A model generated the notes under the pieces. That model did not search any database, was not told where the DNA came from, and was given only the letters and a program-made list of their open reading frames with translations. Shown piece after piece: positions 14,928 to 23,951 of a DNA stretch of 49,847 bases; within the stretch, counting starts at the first letter, position 1, and each line of letters starts with the position of its first letter. The position numbers and the translations under genes were made by a program. Source of the DNA: an uncultured Paracoccaceae bacterium (lineage in GTDB: Bacteria; Pseudomonadota; Alphaproteobacteria; Rhodobacterales; Rhodobacteraceae); NCBI GenBank assembly GCA_913060475.1, contig CAJXSD010000015.1:1-49847 (forward strand). Direction: 5' to 3'.

Positions 14928-16403
14928 CTATTCTGCGGCCACAGCGGCCTTGGATTGTAATTCTGCCATAATCGCGTCGGCACAATCGCGCCCATCGCGG
15001 ATCGCCCAGACAACCAACGATGCACCGCGCACGATGTCGCCCACCGCATAAACGCCATCCATTGCGGTTTTGCCTGTGCCGAATTCTGCCTTGACGGTGC
15101 CCCAACGGGTCACGGGCAATTCGGGTTCGTTCCATAATGTTGGCAGATCCTCGGGTTCAAACCCCAGTGCGGTGACCACCAAATCGGCCTCTTCGATGTA
15201 ATCTGATCCCTCGATCACCTCAGGGGAACGACGTCCTGTGGCGTCGGGCGATCCCAGACGCATACGCTGGGTGATCACGCCCTGAACACTGCCCGACTGG
15301 TCGCCAGGGTTTTGCAGATCGGTCACATTTGTATCGGCCACATAACCGGTGGGTGCGGCCAACCAGATGAATTCGACGCCCTCTTCTTCGGCATTGGCGA
15401 CTTCGCGTTGGGAACCGGGCATATTGGCACGGTCGCGACGGTACATACATTTGACCGATGTGGCCCCCTGACGGATCGCGGTGCGCACACAGTCCATAGC
15501 CGTGTCACCGCCACCAATGACCACAACCTTTTTACCCTTAGCATTCAGGGTGCCATTGTTGAATTCCGCAACATCGTCGCCAAAGTTCACTTTGTTCGAG
15601 GCGGTCAGATAATCCAGCGCGCGCACGATGCCGGTCAGGCCCGCATTCGGCGCATTCAGTTCGCGGATTTTGTATACACCCGTGGCGATGATCACCGCGT
15701 CATGTTTTTCGCGAATATCGGCAAAGGACACATCCACGCCCACGTTGGTGTTCAATTCCAGTTTGATCCCGCCTTCGGTCAGTTGACCGTTGCGGCGCAT
15801 CACCACATCCTTTTCCAATTTGAACCCGGGGATGCCATAGGTCAGCAAACCACCCGCACGGTCATAGCGGTCATAAACCGTCACCTGATACCCGGCGCGA
15901 CGCAAACGGTCGGCTGCTGCCAGCCCACCGGGGCCCGCCCCGATAATGCCCACCGATTGCGACAGTTCTGCGGCAGGTGTAATGGGCTTGACCCATCCCT
16001 GTTCCCATGCGGTATCGGTGATATATTTTTCCACCGCACCAATGGTCACCGTTTCATGACCCGATTGTTCGATGACGCAGTTTCCTTCGCACAGGCGGTC
16101 TTGGGGGCAGATGCGGCCGCAGATTTCGGGGAATGTATTGGTCGCCTGGCTGATGTCATAGGCCTCTTGCAGGCGGCCCGTTGCGGTCAGATTTAACCAA
16201 TCTGGGATATTGTTGTGCAAAGGGCAATGCGATTGGCAATAGGGCACACCGCACTGGCTGCACCGGCTGGCTTGCTCTTGCGCTTTGGCGGCGGCGAATT
16301 CGGCGTAGATTTCGTTAAAATCCTTGTTACGCGTATCGGCAGCCCGCTTTTGCGGCATTTCGCGCGTCACGTTCACAAATTTCAACATAGGCTGCTTGGC
16401 CAT
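14928..16403 (-). CDS. gltD: Glutamate synthase [NADPH] small subunit
   Basis: A 491-residue beta subunit that takes electrons from NADPH through FAD and passes them over 4Fe-4S clusters to GltB. The N-terminal Cys-rich region (CSQCGVPYCQSHC, then CGRICPQDRLCEGNC) binds the clusters. The first Rossmann motif (GIIGAGPGGLAAADRLRRAG) is for FAD. The second (VVVIGGGDTAMDCVRTAIRQG) is for NADPH. The C-terminal GDIVRGASLVVWAIRDGRD element closes the FAD site. It is the first gene of gltD-gltB. A short GGTGC-CCC-GCACC hairpin lies in the intercistronic gap before the gltB ribosome-binding site. The upstream 217-bp region is shared with the divergent uppP. Confidence 0.97.
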   Translation of the reverse strand: MAKQPMLKFVNVTREMPQKRAADTRNKDFNEIYAEFAAAKAQEQASRCSQCGVPYCQSHCPLHNNIPDWLNLTATGRLQEAYDISQATNTFPEICGRICPQDRLCEGNCVIEQSGHETVTIGAVEKYITDTAWEQGWVKPITPAAELSQSVGIIGAGPGGLAAADRLRRAGYQVTVYDRYDRAGGLLTYGIPGFKLEKDVVMRRNGQLTEGGIKLELNTNVGVDVSFADIREKHDAVIIATGVYKIRELNAPNAGLTGIVRALDYLTASNKVNFGDDVAEFNNGTLNAKGKKVVVIGGGDTAMDCVRTAIRQGATSVKCMYRRDRANMPGSQREVANAEEEGVEFIWLAAPTGYVADTNVTDLQNPGDQSGSVQGVITQRMRLGSPDATGRRSPEVIEGSDYIEEADLVVTALGFEPEDLPTLWNEPELPVTRWGTVKAEFGTGKTAMDGVYAVGDIVRGASLVVWAIRDGRDCADAIMAELQSKAAVAAE

Positions 16404-16539
16404 TTTCGTTGCCTCCGATTTAAATGGGTTCGGCGTTCATTACAACAGGCCGCACCAAATGAAAAGGCAGCATTGCTGACCTTTATTCAAATATTTATCC
16501 AAGGCTGACAAAAATATCGTCGCGACAGGCGGAAATTAG

Positions 16540-16552
16540 GTCCGTATCGGAC
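16540..16552. promoter_or_regulatory. Palindrome in the gltD-uppP divergent region
   Basis: GTCCG-TAT-CGGAC, a perfect 5-bp inverted repeat, is embedded in a longer imperfect palindrome flanked by ATTA on the left and TTAAT on the right. It is 68 bp before uppP and 136 bp before gltD. The size and symmetry suit a dimeric regulator; no family is recognised. Confidence 0.4.
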
Positions 16553-16620
16553 ATTAATAATCGGATGCACAGCGGCAGCAGATCGTTTATACCACCCCCA
16601 AAACCACAAGGCGTATCCAA

Positions 16621-17427
16621 ATGGCATTATTCCACATTATAATTGTTGCGTTAATTCAAGGTATTACCGAATTCTTGCCAATATCCTCTAGCGCGCATTT
16701 GATCCTGTTGCCAAACCTGACGGGGTTGGCCGATCAGGGGCCATTGATTGATGCTGCCGTTCATGTCGGCACCTTGGTTGCGGTCATTGTGTTTTTCAAA
16801 ACGGATGCATTGCGTGCCCTGTCGGGATTGCGGGCACTGACACGCGGCAATCTGACCACCGCCGACAGCCATCTGGCGCTGGCGCTGATCATCGCAACGA
16901 TTCCCGCAGTCATTTTTGGGCTGGTCCTGAAACTCTCTGGTGCATCCGACGCGATGCGCGATCACGTCGGGTTGATCGGGGCCACGATGTTAGGATTTGG
17001 CATTTTATTGTGGGTGGCCGATACCAAACGCCCCGAAACACGCCATTCAAACAGCTGGACACTGAAACAGGCCATCACACTTGGCCTGTGGCAGGCTTTG
17101 GCCCTGATCCCGGGCACATCGCGGTCGGGGATCACCATCACCGGTGCGCGGTTTATGGGATTTGACCGAGCCAGTGCGGCGCGCATATCGATGCTGATGT
17201 CGATCCCGACCATTCTGGCGGCCGGATCCCTTGAGGTGCTGGACGCCCTGCCGCATGCGAATGCACAAACATTGGGCGATGCGGCCTTGGCCGCGATTTT
17301 TTCTTGTATCGCTGCATTTTTGGCCTTGGGATTGATGATGCGATTGCTAAAATCGGTCAGCTTTACGCCCTATGTCGTCTATCGTGTCGTGTTTGGCGCG
17401 GGATTAATTTGGTGGGCCTATAGCTAG
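16621..17427 (+). CDS. uppP: Undecaprenyl-diphosphatase
   Basis: A 268-residue polytopic membrane protein of the BacA/UppP family. It dephosphorylates undecaprenyl diphosphate so the lipid carrier can be reused in peptidoglycan and glycan synthesis. The first conserved loop ([17 protein letters not shown]) contains the catalytic Glu and the SSSAH signature. The second ([20 protein letters not shown]) contains the Ser and Arg needed for activity. About seven or eight hydrophobic segments follow the expected pattern. The start is the ATG after the divergent regulatory gap; no strong Shine-Dalgarno is seen. Confidence 0.95.
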   Translation: MALFHIIIVALIQGITEFLPISSSAHLILLPNLTGLADQGPLIDAAVHVGTLVAVIVFFKTDALRALSGLRALTRGNLTTADSHLALALIIATIPAVIFGLVLKLSGASDAMRDHVGLIGATMLGFGILLWVADTKRPETRHSNSWTLKQAITLGLWQALALIPGTSRSGITITGARFMGFDRASAARISMLMSIPTILAAGSLEVLDALPHANAQTLGDAALAAIFSCIAAFLALGLMMRLLKSVSFTPYVVYRVVFGAGLIWWAYS

Positions 17428-17486
17428 GCCTTGCGCATGGGGCAAAAACACTTAACACTTGGGCAACAGGCCAAGAGGACTTCAAA

Positions 17487-17927
17487 ATGTCGAAAACGGT
17501 ATTCATTTTAAATGGACCCAACCTGAATTTGTTGGGCAAACGTCAGCCCGAAATTTATGGAGCCGACACCTTAGAGGATGTCGCGGAACACTGCCGCACC
17601 ACGGCCGCGCGCTATGGGGTGACCATCGATTTGCGCCAATCCAATCACGAAGGACAAATTATCGACTGGATCCACCAGGCCCGGGACGAAGCCGCAGGCA
17701 TCATCATCAACCCCGGTGCGTTTACGCATACATCAGTGGCCATATTGGACGCGCTAAATGCCTATGACGGCCCAGTGTTAGAGGTACATATTTCCAACGT
17801 CCACAAACGCGAATCATTCCGCCATCATTCCTATGTATCCCTGCGCGCCGACGGCGTTATCGCAGGCTTTGGGGTCCAAGGGTATAGTTTGGCGGTTGAC
17901 CGGATGGGAACACTGCTGCAATCCTGA
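17487..17927 (+). CDS. aroQ: 3-dehydroquinate dehydratase, type II
   Basis: A 146-residue type II dehydroquinase, third step of the shikimate pathway. Conserved elements are [17 protein letters not shown] with the catalytic Tyr loop, the [12 protein letters not shown] segment, [34 protein letters not shown] with the catalytic His, and the C-terminal GFGVQGY. The family forms dodecamers in the cytoplasm. It follows uppP by 59 bp on the same strand. Confidence 0.96.
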   Translation: MSKTVFILNGPNLNLLGKRQPEIYGADTLEDVAEHCRTTAARYGVTIDLRQSNHEGQIIDWIHQARDEAAGIIINPGAFTHTSVAILDALNAYDGPVLEVHISNVHKRESFRHHSYVSLRADGVIAGFGVQGYSLAVDRMGTLLQS

Positions 17928-18055
17928 CAACCGCCTGCACAAATGTCGCAAAGACAAACCCGCGACAGATTGTGATGAATTCATCATGGCATATCGGCCA
18001 AAATATCGGTATCAGGGACCCAAGACACATATATGCAGGAAAGATTGCACATAAT

Positions 18056-18721
18056 ATGACATGGACATTGCCCAATATTTTGACGGTGTTGCGCCTGTTG
18101 GCAGCGCCCGGCGTGGCGCTGATGTTTTTGTATTTTGATCGCCCCTATGCGGATTGGTTTGCATTGGTATTGTTTATCAGCGCCGCCATCACCGATTGGT
18201 TCGATGGTTTTTTGGCCCGCGCCTGGAAACAGGAAACCAAATTGGGGGCAATGCTGGACCCAATCGCGGACAAGGCCATGGTCGTCATCGCCCTGATGGT
18301 GATTGTTGGATATTCCACCATGTCGCCTTGGTTGGTCTTGCCCGCCACCGTCATTTTATTTCGCGAGGTATTTGTATCCGGCCTGCGCGAATTTTTGGGG
18401 GACACTGCCGGCACGCTTAAGGTGACGAAATTGGCCAAATGGAAAACAACCGCGCAAATGGTTGCCATTGCGACATTGTTTTCCCAAGGTGTGTTTGAAC
18501 ATTTTGTCAGCCGGTCCAACAGCGCATTGGACCGCGATGCCGTACATGCATTGTTGCAAAATGACCAAATCAACAACCTGCCGAAATCATGGGAAATCGA
18601 TGCCATGGTCTGGTCTGGTCAGATCGGTTTAGTGTTGTTGTGGGTTGCCGCTGTTTTGACATTTTTGACCGGCCTGGATTATTTCAACAAGGCCAAACCA
18701 TTCCTGAGGGACGATAGATAA
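18056..18721 (+). CDS. pgsA: CDP-diacylglycerol--glycerol-3-phosphate 3-phosphatidyltransferase
   Basis: A 221-residue integral membrane enzyme that makes phosphatidylglycerol-phosphate, the precursor of phosphatidylglycerol and cardiolipin. The CDP-alcohol phosphatidyltransferase signature (DGxxARxxxxxTxxGxxxDxxxD) is seen as DWFDGFLARAWKQETKLGAM followed by LDPIADK, about residues 40-65. I chose the ATG at 18056 because the family starts with MTWTLPNILTVLR-type sequence; an in-frame ATG at 17972 would add 28 polar residues with no family match. The stop overlaps moaD by one base (TAATG), so pgsA, moaD and moaE are probably co-transcribed. Confidence 0.95.
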   Translation: MTWTLPNILTVLRLLAAPGVALMFLYFDRPYADWFALVLFISAAITDWFDGFLARAWKQETKLGAMLDPIADKAMVVIALMVIVGYSTMSPWLVLPATVILFREVFVSGLREFLGDTAGTLKVTKLAKWKTTAQMVAIATLFSQGVFEHFVSRSNSALDRDAVHALLQNDQINNLPKSWEIDAMVWSGQIGLVLLWVAAVLTFLTGLDYFNKAKPFLRDDR

Positions 18722-18966
18722 TGCAGCTGGTTTATTTCGCATGGGTACGCGAACGCATTGGCACAGGGTCCGAACCCTATGATGGGCCGGCGCAAACGGT
18801 GGCCGAACTGGTTGCTGAGCTGCGCGCACGCGAACCGCGCTATGATCTGGTGTTTTCCGACCTGACATCGCTGCGCGTGGCCGTAGACCAAGAATTGGTG
18901 GATTTCGACGCGCCCCTCTCTAACGCCCAAGAGGTTGCGTTTTTCCCGCCTATGACAGGGGGATAG
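18721..18966 (+). CDS. moaD: Molybdopterin synthase sulfur-carrier subunit
   Basis: An 81-residue ubiquitin-fold protein ending in the required Gly-Gly (PMTGG). The terminal Gly is thiocarboxylated and gives sulfur to precursor Z in the MoaD2-MoaE2 synthase, making the dithiolene of molybdopterin. The N-terminal beta strand (QLVYFAWVRERIG) and the EVAFFPPMTGG end are typical. It is followed by moaE after one base, so the two subunits are made together. Confidence 0.93.
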   Translation: MQLVYFAWVRERIGTGSEPYDGPAQTVAELVAELRAREPRYDLVFSDLTSLRVAVDQELVDFDAPLSNAQEVAFFPPMTGG

Positions 18967-18967
18967 A

Positions 18968-19414
18968 ATGAAAATTCTGGTCCAAACTGCCCCATTTGAC
19001 GTGGGCCATGAAACCAACGCATTCACCGATACACACAAAAATGTAGGCGCTGTTGTCACCTTTACTGGCATTGTCCGCGATGATGATTGCGGATCACTGG
19101 ATGCGATGGAAATCGAACATTACCCCGCCATGACGCACAAGGCCATCACACAACACGCCCAAAGCGCACAGGATCGTTGGAATTTGGCCGATGTGATGGT
19201 GATCCACCGCTATGGAAAACTGGTGCCAGGTGATGTGATCATGATGGTCGCCACCGCGGCGCGCCATCGGACAGATGCGTTTCAAGCGGCTGAATTTTTG
19301 ATGGATTACCTAAAATCCCGCGCCCCATTTTGGAAAAAGGAATGGATCGACGGCCATCCCCGTTGGGTTGAGGCAAAACAACTGGACGAAGATGCCCTAG
19401 CGCGCTGGGACTAA
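18968..19414 (+). CDS. moaE: Molybdopterin synthase catalytic subunit
   Basis: A 148-residue MoaE, the large subunit that binds precursor Z and receives sulfur from the MoaD thiocarboxylate. Conserved features are GAVVTFTGIVRDDD, the EIEHYPAMT segment, IHRYGKLVPGD, the RHRTDAFQAAEFLMDYLKS helix and the FWKKEW segment holding active-site lysines. The length is normal. It ends 7 bp from the convergent small coiled-coil gene. Confidence 0.95.
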   Translation: MKILVQTAPFDVGHETNAFTDTHKNVGAVVTFTGIVRDDDCGSLDAMEIEHYPAMTHKAITQHAQSAQDRWNLADVMVIHRYGKLVPGDVIMMVATAARHRTDAFQAAEFLMDYLKSRAPFWKKEWIDGHPRWVEAKQLDEDALARWD

Positions 19415-19421
19415 CCCTGCG

Positions 19422-19748
19422 CTACTTGGCGTTCTGTTTTTCGATATAGCCGCGCAGTTCCTCAGCCTCTAGGCGCGCTTCGCGCAGCCCTTCCATCGCG
19501 GCACGCAATTCCGCCTCGGTCTGGTTCAGCTGGCTGGTCAATTCCGCTTCGCGTTGCTGCAGATATGTAATCGCCTGATCGCGTGTTTCCTCGGCTTCGT
19601 GCAGTTCCTGCGACATGCGTTCAAATTCGGACAAATCCGATTTTGATACGCGGGTGAACCGCTGCAACATCAGATGCGCGAACCAACCCAGGGCAAAGGC
19701 CACAAATAACACAACAGCAATTGCAATCACAAACTCGGTTCTATTCAT
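19422..19748 (-). CDS. Single-pass membrane coiled-coil protein
   Basis: A 108-residue protein not recognised as a named family. Residues 7-29 form one membrane segment (FVIAIAVVLFVAFALGWFAHLML). Residues 38-105 are rich in Glu, Ala, Leu and Gln with heptad spacing and should form a long cytoplasmic or periplasmic coiled coil. Its start overlaps the end of the OmpA-family gene by 8 nt, so the pair is translationally coupled and probably works together at the inner membrane or periplasm. A membrane tether or scaffold role is a guess. Confidence 0.7.
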   Translation of the reverse strand: MNRTEFVIAIAVVLFVAFALGWFAHLMLQRFTRVSKSDLSEFERMSQELHEAEETRDQAITYLQQREAELTSQLNQTEAELRAAMEGLREARLEAEELRGYIEKQNAK

Positions 19749-21600
19749 TTTTTGACCCTGCCTCTTTTGGTTGGGGTGTTGCAGGTTCGGACGGCAAAAT
19801 CAATGTAAATTCGATACGCCGATTGGCGTCGCGGCCCTCTTCTGTGTTGTTGGGGGCAATGGGTGTTGTTTCGCCATAGCCTTTGGCGCTGAAACTTGAC
19901 GTCAAAATGCGGCGGCGCTGTAATTCCATCAACACCGCATCGGCGCGCGATTGGCTCAGCTGCAGGTTCATTTCTTCGCGGCCCTGACTGTCGGTATGGC
20001 CCGCAATTTCCATCGGAATTTCACCGCAATCACGTAAAATATCCGCGATGTCATCCAAAACGGTCTGACCTGCCAAATCGACGCGATCCGACCCCGGTTC
20101 AAAATTGATTTTATTGGCCTCTAAGACAACGGCGATTTGGTCAATGCATTCTTGTGGGCTGGGACCAAGGGGTTCTACCTGTTTGGGCGGCTCGATATAT
20201 GCCACATTCATATCCATCCGCTGGCCCGTACCAAGCTGATCTGCGAATAATGCGGTAATATCGCTTTGTGCCGTTTCAGCTGAGGTTTCACCAGAAATCC
20301 GAATGGTCTCGGAGGACAGAATGACGCTGCCTTTGTTCAGTTTTGCGATTGTTTCCAAACCGCTCAGGATTTGCTGCGTCCAGCTTTGGCCAATTGTGTC
20401 ACGCACGCGCACTGACACATGAACACCGTCCTGACCGAACCGTGCCTTGGCCAGACTGGATATCATATCCAACCCCACCTGGGATTCGACGGCCCCGCGG
20501 ACCACAACCAACCCTTCGGGGCTGCGGGTGATGGTGATTTCGGTTGCCTCGGCATCGGATGTGACCGGCCTGGGCAATACGCTGACGAATGAATATTCAG
20601 CGGGCAACCGCTGTTTTAGCTGGCTGACCTGTCCATTAAACATTGCAGGATCGGTGCCCTGCCCCACCTCAAGCCGAACAGAGGTGTCGGTGATCGTAAT
20701 GCTGCCCTGATCAAAGGCCTGCAGCGTGTCCAGTGTATCCAACACGACTTGCGCCCAGTTGTCTGTCGGTCGGCCCAGCGCGATTTGACATTTCACGGCA
20801 CCCGCGGCACCCAATGCCTGGGCGCGTTGAATGATTTGTTCGTGCATCTCGCGGGTTTGCACGGTGCAGGCATCCAATTTCAGCCCCTGTTCGGATTTAA
20901 CAGCCCGAAACACATAGGGCGCCACAACAGGGCGTGGCACCTTGATTGCCACGTCAAAATCCAGATCTTGGGGGATGCGATTTGCCCAGGCCGTTTGCAA
21001 TTTGGTTTTTGCCGCATCATTGGCCGCAACACCAGACCCTGCAATGGCTTGGTCCTGGACGGTGATTTTAGCAGCGGACACATCCTTTAACACGGACAAA
21101 GCCAAGCGCACATCGCGCGCCCAGTTTTGCGGCGCAGGATAGGATGACATTTCCAACAATTGTGTCACCGTGCCATCAGGCCCGGCGATTTTTTGCAATT
21201 CACCCAGCAGGCTTTGGCTGCCATAACGTTCAGGCAATACCCCAAACACAGAAACCCCCGACGGGGTGCGCAAAAATTCTAACCGATATTCAGGTGGCTG
21301 AACCTGAACCTCTTCGTAAACGGTCATCTGGTCAATGACGCGTGTGGCGTCAACCACTTGGCCCGCGATGCTTTTGGCTTTGAACCGGTCCGCTTCGTTC
21401 GGGGCGATCCCGATGACAAATACCTGCAACCCATCGGTGGCCACATCGGCCCAAGTCATCTGCGCCTGTTCAAAGGCGCGCACAACATCATCACGCGATT
21501 TGGTTTCAACCGCGTTGGCCGCAACGATTGCACCCGCAATGCACAGGCCCGCGGCCACAGCAAAAATACCGACGCTTGCAAGTAATGGTGTTTTCTTCAT
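19741..21600 (-). CDS. OmpA-family peptidoglycan-binding protein with BON-like repeats
   Basis: A 619-residue envelope protein. A signal or anchor segment at residues 1-30 is followed by several BON-like repeats: the pattern in which a predicted strand such as LQVFVIGIAPNEADR is followed by a helix recurs three or four times. The C-terminal OmpA/MotB domain (about residues 485-600) has INFEPGSDRVDL, the IAGHTDSQG peptidoglycan-binding loop, LSQSRADAV and GYGETTPIAPN...RDANRRIEF. It probably links the membrane to peptidoglycan. It overlaps the downstream coiled-coil gene by 8 nt. The function beyond wall binding is unknown. Confidence 0.85.
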   Translation of the reverse strand: MKKTPLLASVGIFAVAAGLCIAGAIVAANAVETKSRDDVVRAFEQAQMTWADVATDGLQVFVIGIAPNEADRFKAKSIAGQVVDATRVIDQMTVYEEVQVQPPEYRLEFLRTPSGVSVFGVLPERYGSQSLLGELQKIAGPDGTVTQLLEMSSYPAPQNWARDVRLALSVLKDVSAAKITVQDQAIAGSGVAANDAAKTKLQTAWANRIPQDLDFDVAIKVPRPVVAPYVFRAVKSEQGLKLDACTVQTREMHEQIIQRAQALGAAGAVKCQIALGRPTDNWAQVVLDTLDTLQAFDQGSITITDTSVRLEVGQGTDPAMFNGQVSQLKQRLPAEYSFVSVLPRPVTSDAEATEITITRSPEGLVVVRGAVESQVGLDMISSLAKARFGQDGVHVSVRVRDTIGQSWTQQILSGLETIAKLNKGSVILSSETIRISGETSAETAQSDITALFADQLGTGQRMDMNVAYIEPPKQVEPLGPSPQECIDQIAVVLEANKINFEPGSDRVDLAGQTVLDDIADILRDCGEIPMEIAGHTDSQGREEMNLQLSQSRADAVLMELQRRRILTSSFSAKGYGETTPIAPNNTEEGRDANRRIEFTLILPSEPATPQPKEAGSKNE

Positions 21601-21658
21601 TCCCGGATCCAGTTACCGCCCCTGCCCCCGTGATACGCCCATGCGTAACAAGTTGCAA

Positions 21659-22624
21659 TCAAAGGACAAGCGCGCAGGCAAAAAACAGCACAGGCAGCAA
21701 ACCTGCGTCGCGATTTGATCGAAACAAACGCAACAACACGGCCGTATCATTCAGCGAAAGACGCGACATTTGCCAGATCATATGCCCCGCAAAGGACGGC
21801 ACAGCCAATAATGCAACGACGCGCGACACCGTGCTGCGGTCTTGGGTCACGTCCAGCACGGCCCATGCCATCAATACCACGGCCACCCCGCCAAAGGCAT
21901 ACAACCATTTGCCCGAGGCTTCACCAAACAACCGCGCCGTTGATTTGACGCCGATCAAGGCGTCATCCTCTTTGTCTTGGTGGGCATAAATGGTGTCGTA
22001 AAACAAAGTCCACGCAATACCGCACAGATACAACAACACAGCCCCCCGCCCAACATGGCCTGCATGCGCGGCATAGGCCAACAGGGCACCCCAGTTAAAC
22101 GCCAGCCCCAAAAACACCTGTGGCCACCAAGTAAAACGTTTGGCAAAGGGATAGATCGCCACCAGCCCCAGCGACAAAATCCCCAACCCAATCGCCACCA
22201 CATTATAGGAAAACAAAATAACCGCGCCCAGCGCCGCCTGCGCGATCATCCAGATCAGTGCCTGTTTGACGGTCACCTGCCCCGATGGAATGGGGCGGCT
22301 GCGGGTGCGGTCAACCGCGCCATCAAAATCACGATCGGTGATGTCATTCCATGTACATCCCGCGCCGCGCATCAAAAATGCGCCAATCGCGGTGGACACG
22401 AAGATCCACAAATCAAACCAACGCGCCTGATCACTGGCCAGCATCGCCGCCAGCAATCCCCACCAACAGGGCAACAACAACAACCACGTGCCAATCGGCC
22501 GATCTGCCCGCGACAACCGCAGATAGGGGCGCAGGGGCGCAGGGGCCAGCGTATCCACCCAATTTCCTGTAACAGCATCAGAAACTTGTCCTGTGGCCTC
22601 TGGTCTTGGCGGTATTTGATCCAT
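21659..22624 (-). CDS. ubiA: 4-hydroxybenzoate polyprenyltransferase
   Basis: A 321-residue membrane enzyme that attaches the polyprenyl tail to 4-hydroxybenzoate in ubiquinone synthesis. The two aspartate-rich motifs are present: NDITDRDFDGAVDRTRSRP, and DTIYAHQDKEDDALIGVKST in the second half. About eight hydrophobic segments are seen, and the N-terminal 35 residues are polar. It is divergent from rsmE, with only 11 bp between the two start codons, so their promoters overlap the coding starts. Other quinone genes (ubiB, ubiE) are in the window at 28.3-30.6 kb but are not in the same operon. Confidence 0.94.
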   Translation of the reverse strand: MDQIPPRPEATGQVSDAVTGNWVDTLAPAPLRPYLRLSRADRPIGTWLLLLPCWWGLLAAMLASDQARWFDLWIFVSTAIGAFLMRGAGCTWNDITDRDFDGAVDRTRSRPIPSGQVTVKQALIWMIAQAALGAVILFSYNVVAIGLGILSLGLVAIYPFAKRFTWWPQVFLGLAFNWGALLAYAAHAGHVGRGAVLLYLCGIAWTLFYDTIYAHQDKEDDALIGVKSTARLFGEASGKWLYAFGGVAVVLMAWAVLDVTQDRSTVSRVVALLAVPSFAGHMIWQMSRLSLNDTAVLLRLFRSNRDAGLLPVLFFACALVL

Positions 22625-22635
22625 ATGATGTCCCC

Positions 22636-23376
22636 ATGACAGCGAATTTAGTGACAGCGAAAATACGACTCTTTGTTAACCACCCTTTCGAGGCGGCGCA
22701 ATCCATTGCGTTGGATCGCGATCAGGCGAATTACCTGTTTGCGGTGATGCGGCTGTCAGTGGGTGATCAGATTTTGGTGTTCAATGGGCGCGATGGTGAA
22801 TGGTTGGCCGATATTACATCAGGTTCAAAACGCGGTGGCGTATTGCAATTGGTCACACAAACAAAACCCCTGCAAGCCCCGCCCGATTTATGGCTGATGT
22901 TTGCCCCCATCAAAAAGGCGCGAACAGATTTCATCGTGGAAAAAGCAACCGAATTGGGCGCGGCGGAAATTTTCCCGATTTCGACCGATTACACCAATTC
23001 TGAACGTATCCGACAGGACCGGTTACAGGCCCATGCGGTCGAGGCAACCGAACAATGTGGCGGCACCTATGTGCCGGTGGTACATGATTTGCAAAGTCTG
23101 GACAAATGTTTGCAAACCTGGCCACAGGATCGCAACATCCTGTTTTGCGATGAAACCCTAGTGGGCCAAGCCCCGACAGATCTGGCATCCTGTCCTGCGG
23201 GGAAATGGGCCATATTCATCGGACCCGAGGGCGGGTTTTCACCTGCCGAACGGGCCAGGTTACAATCACACCCCCAATCCCACAGCATCAGCCTAGGCCC
23301 ACGCATATTGCGCGCCGATACCGCCGCCGTCAGCGCATTGACATTGTGGCAACGCAGCCTTGGGGATTGGACATGA
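22636..23376 (+). CDS. rsmE: 16S rRNA m3U1498 methyltransferase
   Basis: A 246-residue SPOUT methyltransferase that methylates N3 of U1498 in 16S rRNA. The N-terminal PUA-like part (IRLFVNHPFE...VGDQILVFNGRDGEW) leads to the catalytic domain with the EKATELGA element and the deep-knot motifs IFIGPEGGFSPAERA and LGPRILRADTAA. I use the ATG at 22636, which leaves the family N-terminus intact; a GTG 12 nt further on is an alternative. The stop overlaps the next gene (ATGA). Confidence 0.93.
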   Translation: MTANLVTAKIRLFVNHPFEAAQSIALDRDQANYLFAVMRLSVGDQILVFNGRDGEWLADITSGSKRGGVLQLVTQTKPLQAPPDLWLMFAPIKKARTDFIVEKATELGAAEIFPISTDYTNSERIRQDRLQAHAVEATEQCGGTYVPVVHDLQSLDKCLQTWPQDRNILFCDETLVGQAPTDLASCPAGKWAIFIGPEGGFSPAERARLQSHPQSHSISLGPRILRADTAAVSALTLWQRSLGDWT

Positions 23377-23894
23377 TCCGAGACGAGGCCAAACAAACCC
23401 TATGGCGCATTCGCGAGGTTTTGATCGCGCTTGGCCTTGGCGCCTTGGGCGCATATTGGGCGACGGCATTTTTCGGATTGCTGCAGTATATCGGCTATGT
23501 TCTGCTGGCCCTTGCGGGGATTGTGTTCCTAATGGGGCTGCAACGGTTTCGATTTCGCGCCAATACCACCGGTGCTGGTGTTGTCACCGTGATCGAAGGT
23601 CAGATTACCTATTTCGGGCCCTATTCAGGTGGCACCATCGCGATACCCGACATCAGCCGCATTACCCTGATCCAAAAACCCATGTCGAAATGCTGGGTTC
23701 TGGAACAGCCCGCGCAACCCGCCATCACCATACCCGTGGATGCACGCGGGGCGGATGGATTGTTTGATGCCTTTGCCAGCCTGCCCGGGTTGCGGATCGA
23801 ACACATGTTATCCATGTTATCGCGTGACATTACACAGCCGGTCTTGATTTGGCAGCAAAACACCTATCTTGATCCAGACAGGTTTCTGCATTGA
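23373..23894 (+). CDS. Conserved membrane protein of unknown function
   Basis: A 173-residue protein not assigned to a family. Two adjacent membrane segments (about residues 17-32 and 35-54, joined by a very short turn) form a hairpin. The remaining 115 residues are soluble, with a beta-rich pattern (VVTVIEGQITYFGPYSGGTIAIPDISRITLI) reminiscent of a PH-like domain. The start is the ATG overlapping the rsmE stop; a longer upstream frame lies inside rsmE. It is probably co-expressed with rsmE, and gshA follows after 57 bp. Confidence 0.75.
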   Translation: MIRDEAKQTLWRIREVLIALGLGALGAYWATAFFGLLQYIGYVLLALAGIVFLMGLQRFRFRANTTGAGVVTVIEGQITYFGPYSGGTIAIPDISRITLIQKPMSKCWVLEQPAQPAITIPVDARGADGLFDAFASLPGLRIEHMLSMLSRDITQPVLIWQQNTYLDPDRFLH

Positions 23895-23951
23895 CACCCG
23901 CGCCAAAGATGGCCATGCCTTAGTCCAAACAACCGTATCGGAGAATTCGAA

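Noticed and set aside
16490..16500. Single TTATCCAAG similar to a DnaA box
   Set aside because: It is isolated, has two mismatches and is far from dnaA; one site is not evidence of an origin.
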